Assembly (NCBI GenBank): GCA_007132315.1
Contig: SLOW01000024.1
Span: 1 to 5,699 of the forward strand
DNA: 5,699 bases
Reading direction: 5' to 3'
Origin: Opitutales bacterium
GTDB taxonomy: Bacteria > Verrucomicrobiota > Verrucomicrobiia > Opitutales > T3Sed10-336
Shown here in pieces: positions 1-5,699 of the stretch. The position numbers and the translations under genes were made by a program. The notes beneath the pieces are model-generated. The model was not told where the DNA came from and made no database searches. It saw only the letters and a list, made by a program, of their open reading frames with translations. Every line of letters starts with the position of its first letter. Position 1 is the stretch's first letter.

Positions 1-23
1 AATGGCGCGGTTAAGGTTTTCAT

Positions 24-59
24 TCGAGATCGCAATCGCAATCGGGATCGGGATCGAGG
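24..59. repeat. Degenerate TCGNNR hexanucleotide array, six units
   Basis: Six consecutive 6-bp units read TCGAGA, TCGCAA, TCGCAA, TCGGGA, TCGGGA, TCGAGG. TCG is invariant at positions 1-3 and the rest varies. The array lies in the gap downstream of the 1184-residue gene. Unit length is a multiple of three, so any frame through it gives a dipeptide repeat: Arg-Asp/Asn in one plus-strand frame and Ile-Ala/Gly in another. Confidence 0.8.
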
Positions 60-118
60 TTGCGTTAACACATCTCCTATCAAGCTTTTCGATCCCGATA
101 GCGATTCCGATCCCGATT
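28..118. repeat. Long imperfect inverted repeat built from the hexamer array
   Basis: The arm at 28-57 and the reverse complement of 89-118 match at 24 of 30 positions, with the innermost hexamer (GATCGA) perfect. The two arms are separated by a 31-bp loop. Mismatches fall at unit positions that vary between hexamers. The result is a possible large stem-loop 40 bp after the stop of the 1184-residue gene. It is not followed by a run of T on the transcribed strand, so it is not a standard intrinsic terminator. It could still protect a 3' end, slow the polymerase, or simply be a dispersed genomic repeat. Confidence 0.7.
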
Positions 119-158
119 TGGATTCATCAGACGATAACCCGCCTTATCCGAGTGGAAT

Positions 159-3100
159 TCAGTTTAGCTCCATGTGCAACCGGTAGAACGGCGCGCCGTC
201 CTCGTCTCCCGGACCGGGCAGGCTGGCTTCCCACCGGCCGTTTGCGTGCGATTGGTCTTCCGGCTCCACGGCAGTCCATGCGTTCATGTCGAAACTCTTT
301 TCCACGCGGAAGCCGATGGTTCCGGAGTAGGCGGCCGGATACTCCCATTTCAGGTCGAAGCCGCCGTCGTCGTTGGCGACGATTTCCACGGTGGGCGGCG
401 ACAGGTCCGCGGGCTCGACTCCGCTCAACGGTGCGCTGCTCTTCGGGTTTGTGCCTTCGAGGTAGTGCTGGAGATTGGTGTAGCCGTTACCACTGGCGTC
501 GCCGAAGGGATTGTTGCCGGTCTCACCGAAGTAGAGCATCTCCCATTCGTCCGGTAACAGGTTGCCGTCGTCGTCCGTTCCGGCCGGCGTCGGCAGGAAA
601 ACCAGGTGTACGGCGAGCACTTCGAAAGGCTCGCCCTGACACGTGGTGGCGGCGGAGACATCCGCAAAGCCGCTTATTTCCAGTTGGGTTCCTTCCGGCA
701 GGCGCAGGGAGGCGGGAAAGCGGTACGCCTCGCCGCGTGCATTGAGCAACTGGATCGTCGCGCCGCTCGCCGCGCCGGATACGTTCCGGCAGGGCTCGTT
801 GAAGGTGTCGGATTCGACGGCCACGAGGCGGGTCTCGAGGGCGCGCTCGGGAAAGACTCCGTCGATCAAGGCGAGCAGGGCCTGGTGGGCATTGGCGACT
901 TCGGCGTCCGTCCAGGAGATGTTGTCCTGGTAAAAGGCGGGCAAAGCACCGTCGTTTTCCAGGAAGTAGCGGAAGGTGTCGAGGGGACGCGGGGCGTCGC
1001 TTTGTCCGGGCACGTAGTTGAGCGCGCGGGTGCGGTACGCCTCGCGGGCAAAGTCCCGGGCGGCCGCCGCCGCCGGCTCCTCTCCCTCCTCGATTGTTCC
1101 CCGAAGGGTTTCGAGCCCGGAGGCGAGATCGTAAAGGGGGTGTTCCAGCTCGCGGGCCCGCCTGGCCGGTCGAGTGAGCGATTCCATTTCCTCGCGGGTG
1201 AAGCGCTCGCGCGCGGAATCGCCGGAGCGGTGCGGGAACAGGGTGCGGGCGTCGGGGGTGTCATCCGATCGCTCCGCCAGCAGCCCGGCGATCGCGTGTT
1301 CCACCAGCGCCGCGGTCAGAGTGCTCTCCGCCGAAAGGTACCAGTCCAACCTTGCCCTCTCGCGTTCGTCGAATGCGTCCAGCGCCGCTTGTTCCCAGGC
1401 TTCGACCTCGTTGGCCAGGCTCATGCCGGAGGGCGCGTAGTCGATTTCCGGTGTTCGCAGTTGTGGCGCCGTAAACAGCCCGACCAGTTCGTGGCCCTGC
1501 CAGGCTTCGTCCTCAGGATCGGTGTCGAACAGTGTAGGCGTGGAGGCGGTGAAGAACGGGCGGCCGGGAGCGGGGGCGATCCGTTGGAGCAGCGCGCCCG
1601 CAACGCCGTCCGGGTCGGACACGGCGCTGCCGACGGTTCCGCGGGCGTGGCGGTTGCCACTCGGATCGTGAGCGCGAACCGGGGTCCCGGCGGCGGCGTT
1701 GACCGCTTCAAGCCCGGGGAGGGCTTCCGGGTCGAAGAAATCCGGATACACCCGGGCGTCGAACACGGCTCCGAGGTCGATCCGCTCGTCGGGAACGGCG
1801 TCGGGATCGAACAGGTCGGTGCCGGTCAGGATTTTTTCGAGGTCGGTGGCCCCGCTGCCGGAGGTGTCGGGATTGCCGTATGGGTCGAGACCGTAGTGGT
1901 CGCGTACGAAATCGGGCACTCTGTCGCGGTTGGAGTCGAATTCGTGGAAATCGCGGGAGAAGGTGTATGTAGCGCGTTTGACCGCCGTGATCTGTGTGTC
2001 GTCGGACACCGACCGCGCAAAGAAGGCCACAGTGGATTCGCGAAAGACGTTGGGCGGGTTGCCGGAATCGTAGGTTTCCCAGTCGCCGGTGGCATTGAAA
2101 CGATAATACACGTCGGCGTCGTCGATCGAGGTCGAGAAACTCAGTTGAATGGTCCGGTTGTATTCCCCGGGGGTGGGCGAGACGAAGACGGATTCGGTGG
2201 TTTCCGAATGGGCCGGGGCGAGGGGGGCGACGGAGATGTCGGCCTCGACCTGGTTCGGCAGCAGGAAGATACGCCCGTCCCAATTGGCCGATCCGATTTC
2301 GTCCGCATCCGGATCTCCCAGGCCTTCGGTCTCGCCGAGAAATGCCTCGGCTTCGGCGGTGACGGTCTCGCCGTCGGAATCGCCGCGCAGCGTCCAGTCG
2401 CGGTACCGGTAGTAATCGAGTGCGGACAAACCCGGCTGCAGAAACGGGTGGGCGCCGAAAGCCAGCAGGTTGGGGAAGCACTGTCGTGGGTCGAGGGAAG
2501 GGAGGTTACCTTCTGCGCGGAGTTCGTACCCGTCGGCGGTGCGTTCGAAGTCGCGGAAGGCGGTGCTGGTGCCGCCGGCGGAGCCGGTAAACAAGGTGAA
2601 GCCGCCGTCGCCGTCGGGCACCGCTCCGTGAATGCGGTCGCGCCCGGCCGTCGTGAACGGGTCTTCTTCCGGTTGTGGGCAGCCGTCGTGGATACTGTAC
2701 ACCATGGCTTCCCGGCTTCCGTCGAAAACGACGAGGATTCGGGCGGTGTCTCCGTCGTTCTCGAGGGCCACGATGTTGGCGATATCCTGTTTGAGTTCGC
2801 AGGAGGCGATCTCCATGAATTCGTAACGCACGCTGTCGATATCCGTTTCCCTCCAGATGTAGTGGGTCAATTCGGACTCTCCGGCCCGCCAGGCCAGGAA
2901 GGACGGGTCGGGCGCGGCATGGGCGCTGACCGGTACAAAGCGCCGGTCGGCCGATCCCGGCAGGTTGGCCAGGGTTTCCAGCCTGTCGCCGTCCGGTTTG
3001 ACGGCCGCAAACCAGCCGAGGATGGAGCCGTCGGCGGTCATCATGCCGAAGTCGCCCTTTACCTCCGGGTGGCGCGCCGTGCCAAGAATGCCGGGTTCCA

Positions 3101-3713
3101 GCATCCCGGCGTAGTTGTCGCCGGCAAAGGGTTCCAGTCCTGGACCGCCGTCTCCGGCTTGTTCGACGAACTCGAGGGTATCGAGCCGAAAGCTGCCGCC
3201 GATTTGGTCCGGGTTGTATCCGGAGAGCAACATGACCTGTTGGGGCACTTCCGGAGCGCCCGGATCGAAAAGGCCGGCGGCGAGCCGCATGGGGCCCGGG
3301 CGGGGAGAGGGGACCACCGCCGGGTGCGCGTCAACGGCACCGGATAATGGGCGGACAAAGGCGATCAGGTTGGTGTCGGGGTGGGTGGCGACGATTTCGT
3401 CGGCATTGCCGTCGCGGAAGCGTCCCGCCGCGGCGTCATCGACTTGCGGCAGACCGATGGATCGCGAATCGTTCCAGGCGGGGCTGCCTCCGGAGTCGCG
3501 CATGCCGGCACGGTAGAGTCCGGTTTCCCGGTCGATGACCACCGGATGGAGTCGTCCGTCTCCGTGAAAATCCCCGTACAGGAAAATCTCCCGTTCGCCG
3601 AGATGGCTTTGGGGCGGCTGGTCGGCTTCCGCTTCCGGGCAAAGGATCGGGGCCGCGATCAGCGCGGCCAGAAACGTCCGGGCGGGCAGGTGGCGGAAAA
3701 CAGTGCTTTTCAT
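159..3713 (-). CDS. Secreted multidomain protein (FG-GAP-like, chitobiase C-terminal-like, calcium-loop and FN3-like parts)
   Basis: The gene is intact at 1184 residues, with ATG at 3713 and TGA at 161-159. The ATG is supported by a GGAG seven bases upstream and by the signal peptide it creates (residues 1-30). Residues 41-490 hold loosely repeated FG-GAP/VCBS-like strands ('YGDFHGDGRLHPVVI', 'GRFRDGNADEIVATH', 'SANWDGRIFLL'), suggesting a beta-propeller. Residues 507-585 ('VSPTPGEYNRTIQLSFS', 'DADVYYRFN', 'TAVKRATYTF') match the chitobiase/hexosaminidase C-terminal beta domain type. Residues 591-640 and 1045-1092 are Asp/Asn-rich calcium-type modules. Between them is a region I cannot assign, with a beta-like start and then helices at about 765-965. 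Residues 1105-1183 resemble the terminal FN3-like 'FYRL' domain common in Verrucomicrobiota. No glycosidase, protease or other active site is visible, so it is likely a binding, adhesion or surface component. It is probably co-transcribed with the FN3-like gene upstream. I have no gene name for it. Confidence 0.92.
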   Translation of the reverse strand: MKSTVFRHLPARTFLAALIAAPILCPEAEADQPPQSHLGEREIFLYGDFHGDGRLHPVVIDRETGLYRAGMRDSGGSPAWNDSRSIGLPQVDDAAAGRFRDGNADEIVATHPDTNLIAFVRPLSGAVDAHPAVVPSPRPGPMRLAAGLFDPGAPEVPQQVMLLSGYNPDQIGGSFRLDTLEFVEQAGDGGPGLEPFAGDNYAGMLEPGILGTARHPEVKGDFGMMTADGSILGWFAAVKPDGDRLETLANLPGSADRRFVPVSAHAAPDPSFLAWRAGESELTHYIWRETDIDSVRYEFMEIASCELKQDIANIVALENDGDTARILVVFDGSREAMVYSIHDGCPQPEEDPFTTAGRDRIHGAVPDGDGGFTLFTGSAGGTSTAFRDFERTADGYELRAEGNLPSLDPRQCFPNLLAFGAHPFLQPGLSALDYYRYRDWTLRGDSDGETVTAEAEAFLGETEGLGDPDADEIGSANWDGRIFLLPNQVEADISVAPLAPAHSETTESVFVSPTPGEYNRTIQLSFSTSIDDADVYYRFNATGDWETYDSGNPPNVFRESTVAFFARSVSDDTQITAVKRATYTFSRDFHEFDSNRDRVPDFVRDHYGLDPYGNPDTSGSGATDLEKILTGTDLFDPDAVPDERIDLGAVFDARVYPDFFDPEALPGLEAVNAAAGTPVRAHDPSGNRHARGTVGSAVSDPDGVAGALLQRIAPAPGRPFFTASTPTLFDTDPEDEAWQGHELVGLFTAPQLRTPEIDYAPSGMSLANEVEAWEQAALDAFDERERARLDWYLSAESTLTAALVEHAIAGLLAERSDDTPDARTLFPHRSGDSARERFTREEMESLTRPARRARELEHPLYDLASGLETLRGTIEEGEEPAAAAARDFAREAYRTRALNYVPGQSDAPRPLDTFRYFLENDGALPAFYQDNISWTDAEVANAHQALLALIDGVFPERALETRLVAVESDTFNEPCRNVSGAASGATIQLLNARGEAYRFPASLRLPEGTQLEISGFADVSAATTCQGEPFEVLAVHLVFLPTPAGTDDDGNLLPDEWEMLYFGETGNNPFGDASGNGYTNLQHYLEGTNPKSSAPLSGVEPADLSPPTVEIVANDDGGFDLKWEYPAAYSGTIGFRVEKSFDMNAWTAVEPEDQSHANGRWEASLPGPGDEDGAPFYRLHMELN
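3624..3713 (-). other. Signal peptide of the 1184-residue protein
   Basis: Residues 1-30 have Lys2, Arg7 and Arg12, then a hydrophobic core ('TFLAALIAAPILC'), then 'PEAEA' before Asp31. The A-E-A at 28-30 fits signal peptidase I cleavage. Cys25 sits after P-I-L, which is a poor lipobox because Leu at -1 is not the usual Gly/Ala/Ser, so a lipoprotein is less likely. Export through Sec is inferred. Confidence 0.8.
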
Positions 3714-3718
3714 AAACG

Positions 3719-3725
3719 ATCTCCG
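3719..3725 (-). promoter_or_regulatory. Shine-Dalgarno site for the 1184-residue gene
   Basis: On the minus strand the gap between the two genes reads ACGGAGATCGTTT just before the ATG. GGAG (3724-3721) lies seven bases from the start codon, which is good spacing, and it fixes the start at 3713. The 29-bp gap shows no promoter or terminator, so the two genes are probably read from one transcript. Confidence 0.75.
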
Positions 3726-3742
3726 TTCGACTTGGCGGGTTG

Positions 3743-5699
3743 TCAGTCTCCGTTGCCGGAGTTCAGGCTGAGATCCAGTTCGGGAACCGGGAAGACGCGG
3801 TCGATCTCGCCGTCGTCGGCGAAACGCACAAGCAAATACCGGTACTTGGCGCCGAACATGACCGGCTGGTTGTCCACGATGAAGAGGTCGTGGGTGTAAA
3901 TGGTGTCGCCTTCCCAGTCGTCTTTTTCCCGGGCGGCGATGAATGGATCCTCAATGCGTCCGAATTCGGACGGCCGGTCGCCCCGCACGCCGTTCCAGTA
4001 GGCGATTTCCTCCACCAGCGGCGAAACCTGAACCAGGTTGCCGTAAACCTCGGGGAACATCGGGCTCGGCACCTGGTAGCGGTACAGGGCGGCGGGAAGG
4101 ACATTCTTTTCGGTGGTCGGATCCTCGGGATCGTCCTGTTCGCCCTGGAACGTGTAAACGCGATCGTTGGGATCCTGCTGCCCGGGGTAGGGATAAGGGA
4201 AATGATCCGGCATGGGGGCCGGTTCGTCCTCGTAGAGGAAACGAAACTCGCCGATGCGCACGCCGGCGCCTGTCTCCTGAGAGATGAACATCGAGATGAA
4301 GCGCGGGTCGGCGTCCGCGACGAACGGCGGATCCAGTGCCGGCCAGGGAACCAGCGGACCGGGGTCGTCCTCGGGCAGCCGCCAGCGGTATTCTTCGGCG
4401 TTGCTCAGCGGCCCGCGCGGCCGCGCGGCGATCGCCGCGCGGTCGAAATTGGTGTCCTCTTCGACCCCTTCGTAAGGGCCGGGGCCGACTGCTCGGACAC
4501 GGACCGTGTACTTCGGGCCGGGCGGCAGATCGATTTCTACGGACCATTCCGGTCCGTCTCCGCGAAGAACGGTGTCGGTGCGGCCGGTTTCGTACACGAA
4601 GAAGCGCTTGTCGAAAGGCGGGAAGGGGAGCACGGGGAACGCGCCCCGGCGTTGGCCCAGTTCGCCGCCGACGTTTTCGGGAGGACTGTCGGGATCGGCC
4701 GCGATCAGAACCTCGAATCGCTCCACGCCTTCCGGGGAAGAGAACCAGGAGATGCGGGTGGTCGGGTTCTCATCGGTTCCGCCCGCTTCGACCGGGAACA
4801 GCATCGGCCGCGGCAGTTCCTGGGTCGGCTGGATCTCGGTGCACCCGGCGCGGGTAACAGGGCCGGGGTTGCCTTCGTCGTCGAGCACCTGCACGAAGTA
4901 ACAGGCGACGCCGCCGCGGGCGGGCAGCGAACAGTCCTGCCAGGTGAGCGTGCCGCCGTCGGACGGATCGCGCATTTCCTGATGGACCAGTTCCATCGGG
5001 CCGCCCGCCAGCCGGCGGTAGATGCGCCATTCGGCGGCGCGGTCCGCTCCGTCGAGGTTGACGGCGACATCGAGGCAAAGGATCTCGCCCGTTTCCGGAT
5101 CGGTGGAGACGTGCACGTTCGGATCCGCCCCCTCCAGACCCGGACCGGTCAGGATGTCGGCCTCGAACAGCATTCGGCCGACGTTTCCGTCCTGTCCGGT
5201 GCCGCCGATTCCGTCGAGCTCCAACAAACCGACTGTCGCCGAGGCGGGTGGCAATCCGGAACCGCCGAAGGTCGCGGTGATGTCGGGCGGGTTGGGGGAA
5301 AGGTTGCCGATCCAGAACGTGAAGTTGGCGGAAACCTCGTCTTCATCGCCGAAATCGAAGCGTCCCAGCGACCGCGGGGCGTAGGGTGCGCGGACGTGGC
5401 CGGCGATCCGGAATTCAACCCATTCGATCGCGGGATGGTGACGGTGCGCGGCGGCCTGGTAAACGAGGTGTTCCGAGAGTTCGATGCCCAGTTCGAGGTT
5501 GTCCACCGAATCCGGCGCGGTCGCGTGGATGACCCGGGAAAGGGGACGTATCTCCGCCGTCGCGGCGTCGGGACCCTCCCGCTGCCGGAGCACGCCCCAC
5601 TTGGGCGGGCTGTGCCCGGAAAGATTGCCGGCACAGGCCGACTCGTTTTCGGCGCGCACGGTGTAAAAATAGGGCACGCCGTAATCGCCGGCCGTCGGA
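3743..5699 (-). CDS. Large FN3-like repeat protein, 3' part (5' end outside window)
   Basis: The frame is open from the right edge to a TGA at 3745-3743, giving 651 visible residues. A GTG at 5677 could serve as a start. I do not take it as one, because the codons above it (reading PTAGDYG) run straight into 'VPYFYTVRAENES', the usual last strands of an FN3 domain, so the protein begins upstream. Further FN3-like units, numbered from the first visible residue, lie near 195-290 ('EWRIYRR', 'CYFVQVLDDEGN'), 300-410 ('RISWFSS', 'YTVRVRAVGPG') and at the end ('KYRYLLVRFADDGE', about 618-631). Residues 55-180 look beta-rich but I do not recognise them. Five cysteines (about 22, 208, 256, 266, 286) would suit disulfides in an exported protein. 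It ends in 'LDLSLNSGNGD', with no membrane anchor, PEP-CTERM or LPXTG-type signal. No catalytic motif is visible. Export and a structural or binding role are inferred from FN3 content and from the signal-peptide neighbour 29 bp downstream. Confidence 0.85.
   Translation of the reverse strand, partial: PTAGDYGVPYFYTVRAENESACAGNLSGHSPPKWGVLRQREGPDAATAEIRPLSRVIHATAPDSVDNLELGIELSEHLVYQAAAHRHHPAIEWVEFRIAGHVRAPYAPRSLGRFDFGDEDEVSANFTFWIGNLSPNPPDITATFGGSGLPPASATVGLLELDGIGGTGQDGNVGRMLFEADILTGPGLEGADPNVHVSTDPETGEILCLDVAVNLDGADRAAEWRIYRRLAGGPMELVHQEMRDPSDGGTLTWQDCSLPARGGVACYFVQVLDDEGNPGPVTRAGCTEIQPTQELPRPMLFPVEAGGTDENPTTRISWFSSPEGVERFEVLIAADPDSPPENVGGELGQRRGAFPVLPFPPFDKRFFVYETGRTDTVLRGDGPEWSVEIDLPPGPKYTVRVRAVGPGPYEGVEEDTNFDRAAIAARPRGPLSNAEEYRWRLPEDDPGPLVPWPALDPPFVADADPRFISMFISQETGAGVRIGEFRFLYEDEPAPMPDHFPYPYPGQQDPNDRVYTFQGEQDDPEDPTTEKNVLPAALYRYQVPSPMFPEVYGNLVQVSPLVEEIAYWNGVRGDRPSEFGRIEDPFIAAREKDDWEGDTIYTHDLFIVDNQPVMFGAKYRYLLVRFADDGEIDRVFPVPELDLSLNSGNGD
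4413..4442. repeat. Cluster of CCGCGCGG octamers with a perfect 22-bp palindrome
   Basis: CCGCGCGG occurs at 4413-4420, 4421-4428 and 4435-4442. The first two copies abut, giving a 16-bp palindrome. The second and third copies flank CGATCG, giving a perfect 22-bp palindrome at 4421-4442 that includes GCGATCGC. The block is inside the FN3-like gene and encodes RAAIAARPRG. Chance in GC-rich coding sequence is possible, but the triple copy is notable. Confidence 0.75.

Larger units (their letters stand above)
1..158. other. Gap downstream of the 1184-residue gene
   Basis: Apart from the hexamer inverted repeat, there is a short 5-bp stem with a 6-base loop (GATAA-CCCGCC-TTATC, 133-148), too weak and without a T-run to be called a terminator. 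On the minus strand an ATG at 23-21 begins an open frame running off the edge (MKTLTAP). It has no clear ribosome-binding site close by, so it is a possible but unproven next gene. On the plus strand, frame 1 is open from the edge to a TAG at 184-186. I do not call either as a gene. Confidence 0.6.

Noticed and set aside
28..118. The large inverted repeat as a rho-independent terminator of the 1184-residue gene
   Set aside because: The stem is long and imperfect with a 31-base loop, and the minus strand after it reads TCTCGAATGAAAACC with no T-run.
24..118. CRISPR array
   Set aside because: Units are 6 bp and contiguous, with no spacers and no conserved repeat of 20-40 bp.
2..745. A 247-codon plus-strand frame starting at the left edge (MARLRFSFEIAIAIGIGIEV)
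   Set aside because: Its first part is just the hexamer array read as Ile-Ala/Gly repeats, and the rest is Arg/Pro-rich shadow sequence antisense to the end of the real gene.
606..3347. A 913-codon open frame on the plus strand opposite the 1184-residue gene
   Set aside because: Its codon positions mirror those of the minus-strand gene (second over second, first over third). High GC at the third position of the real gene removes stops here and gives Gly/Val/Arg-rich sequence without domains, a signal peptide or a ribosome-binding site. The minus-strand product has all three.
3636..3650. Lipoprotein signal (PILC at residues 22-25 of the 1184-residue protein)
   Set aside because: Leu immediately before the Cys does not fit the lipobox, and a better signal peptidase I site (A-E-A) follows at 28-30.
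3951..4547. A 198-codon minus-strand frame overlapping the FN3-like gene in another frame
   Set aside because: It is Arg/Gly/Pro-rich, typical of an out-of-frame reading of GC-rich coding DNA. The in-frame product has FN3-like patterns over the same bases.
5675..5677. GTG at 5677 as the start of the FN3-like gene
   Set aside because: It falls inside the 'YGVPYFYTVRAEN' strand of an FN3-like domain, no ribosome-binding site precedes it in the available bases, and the frame stays open to the window edge.

Overview
The window is a GC-rich stretch, roughly 60% or more by eye, carrying two large genes on the minus strand. Both encode secreted or surface-type, multi-domain proteins. I could not assign an enzymatic function to either. 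The likely source is a member of Verrucomicrobiota, most plausibly the Opitutia/Puniceicoccales side. The clue is the short module pairing an Asp-rich loop and 'LPDEWEMLYFG' with 'GNGYTNLQHYLEGTNP', followed by a C-terminal beta domain ending in 'FYRL'. That pairing is frequent in verrucomicrobial exported proteins. This is recognition from memory, not a search result.

Layout, right to left in the direction of transcription. The 3' part of a long fibronectin-type-III-like (FN3-like) protein gene runs from the right edge down to 3743, and its start lies outside the window. After a 29-bp gap with a clear Shine-Dalgarno comes an intact 1184-residue gene (3713 to 159). Its product has a signal peptide, an FG-GAP/VCBS-like N-terminal half, a chitobiase C-terminal-like beta domain, two Asp/Asn-rich calcium-type loops bracketing a helix-rich unassigned section, and a terminal FN3-like domain. 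The two genes are probably co-transcribed and may work together outside the cytoplasm.

The remaining 158 bp at the left edge is non-coding as far as can be shown. It contains a degenerate TCGNNR hexanucleotide array facing an inverted counterpart, so the two can fold as a long imperfect hairpin. A second sequence oddity is a nest of CCGCGCGG octamers forming a perfect 22-bp palindrome inside the FN3-like gene. I see no tRNA, rRNA, CRISPR array, insertion sequence or confident terminator. The long plus-strand open frames are mirror shadows of the minus-strand genes.
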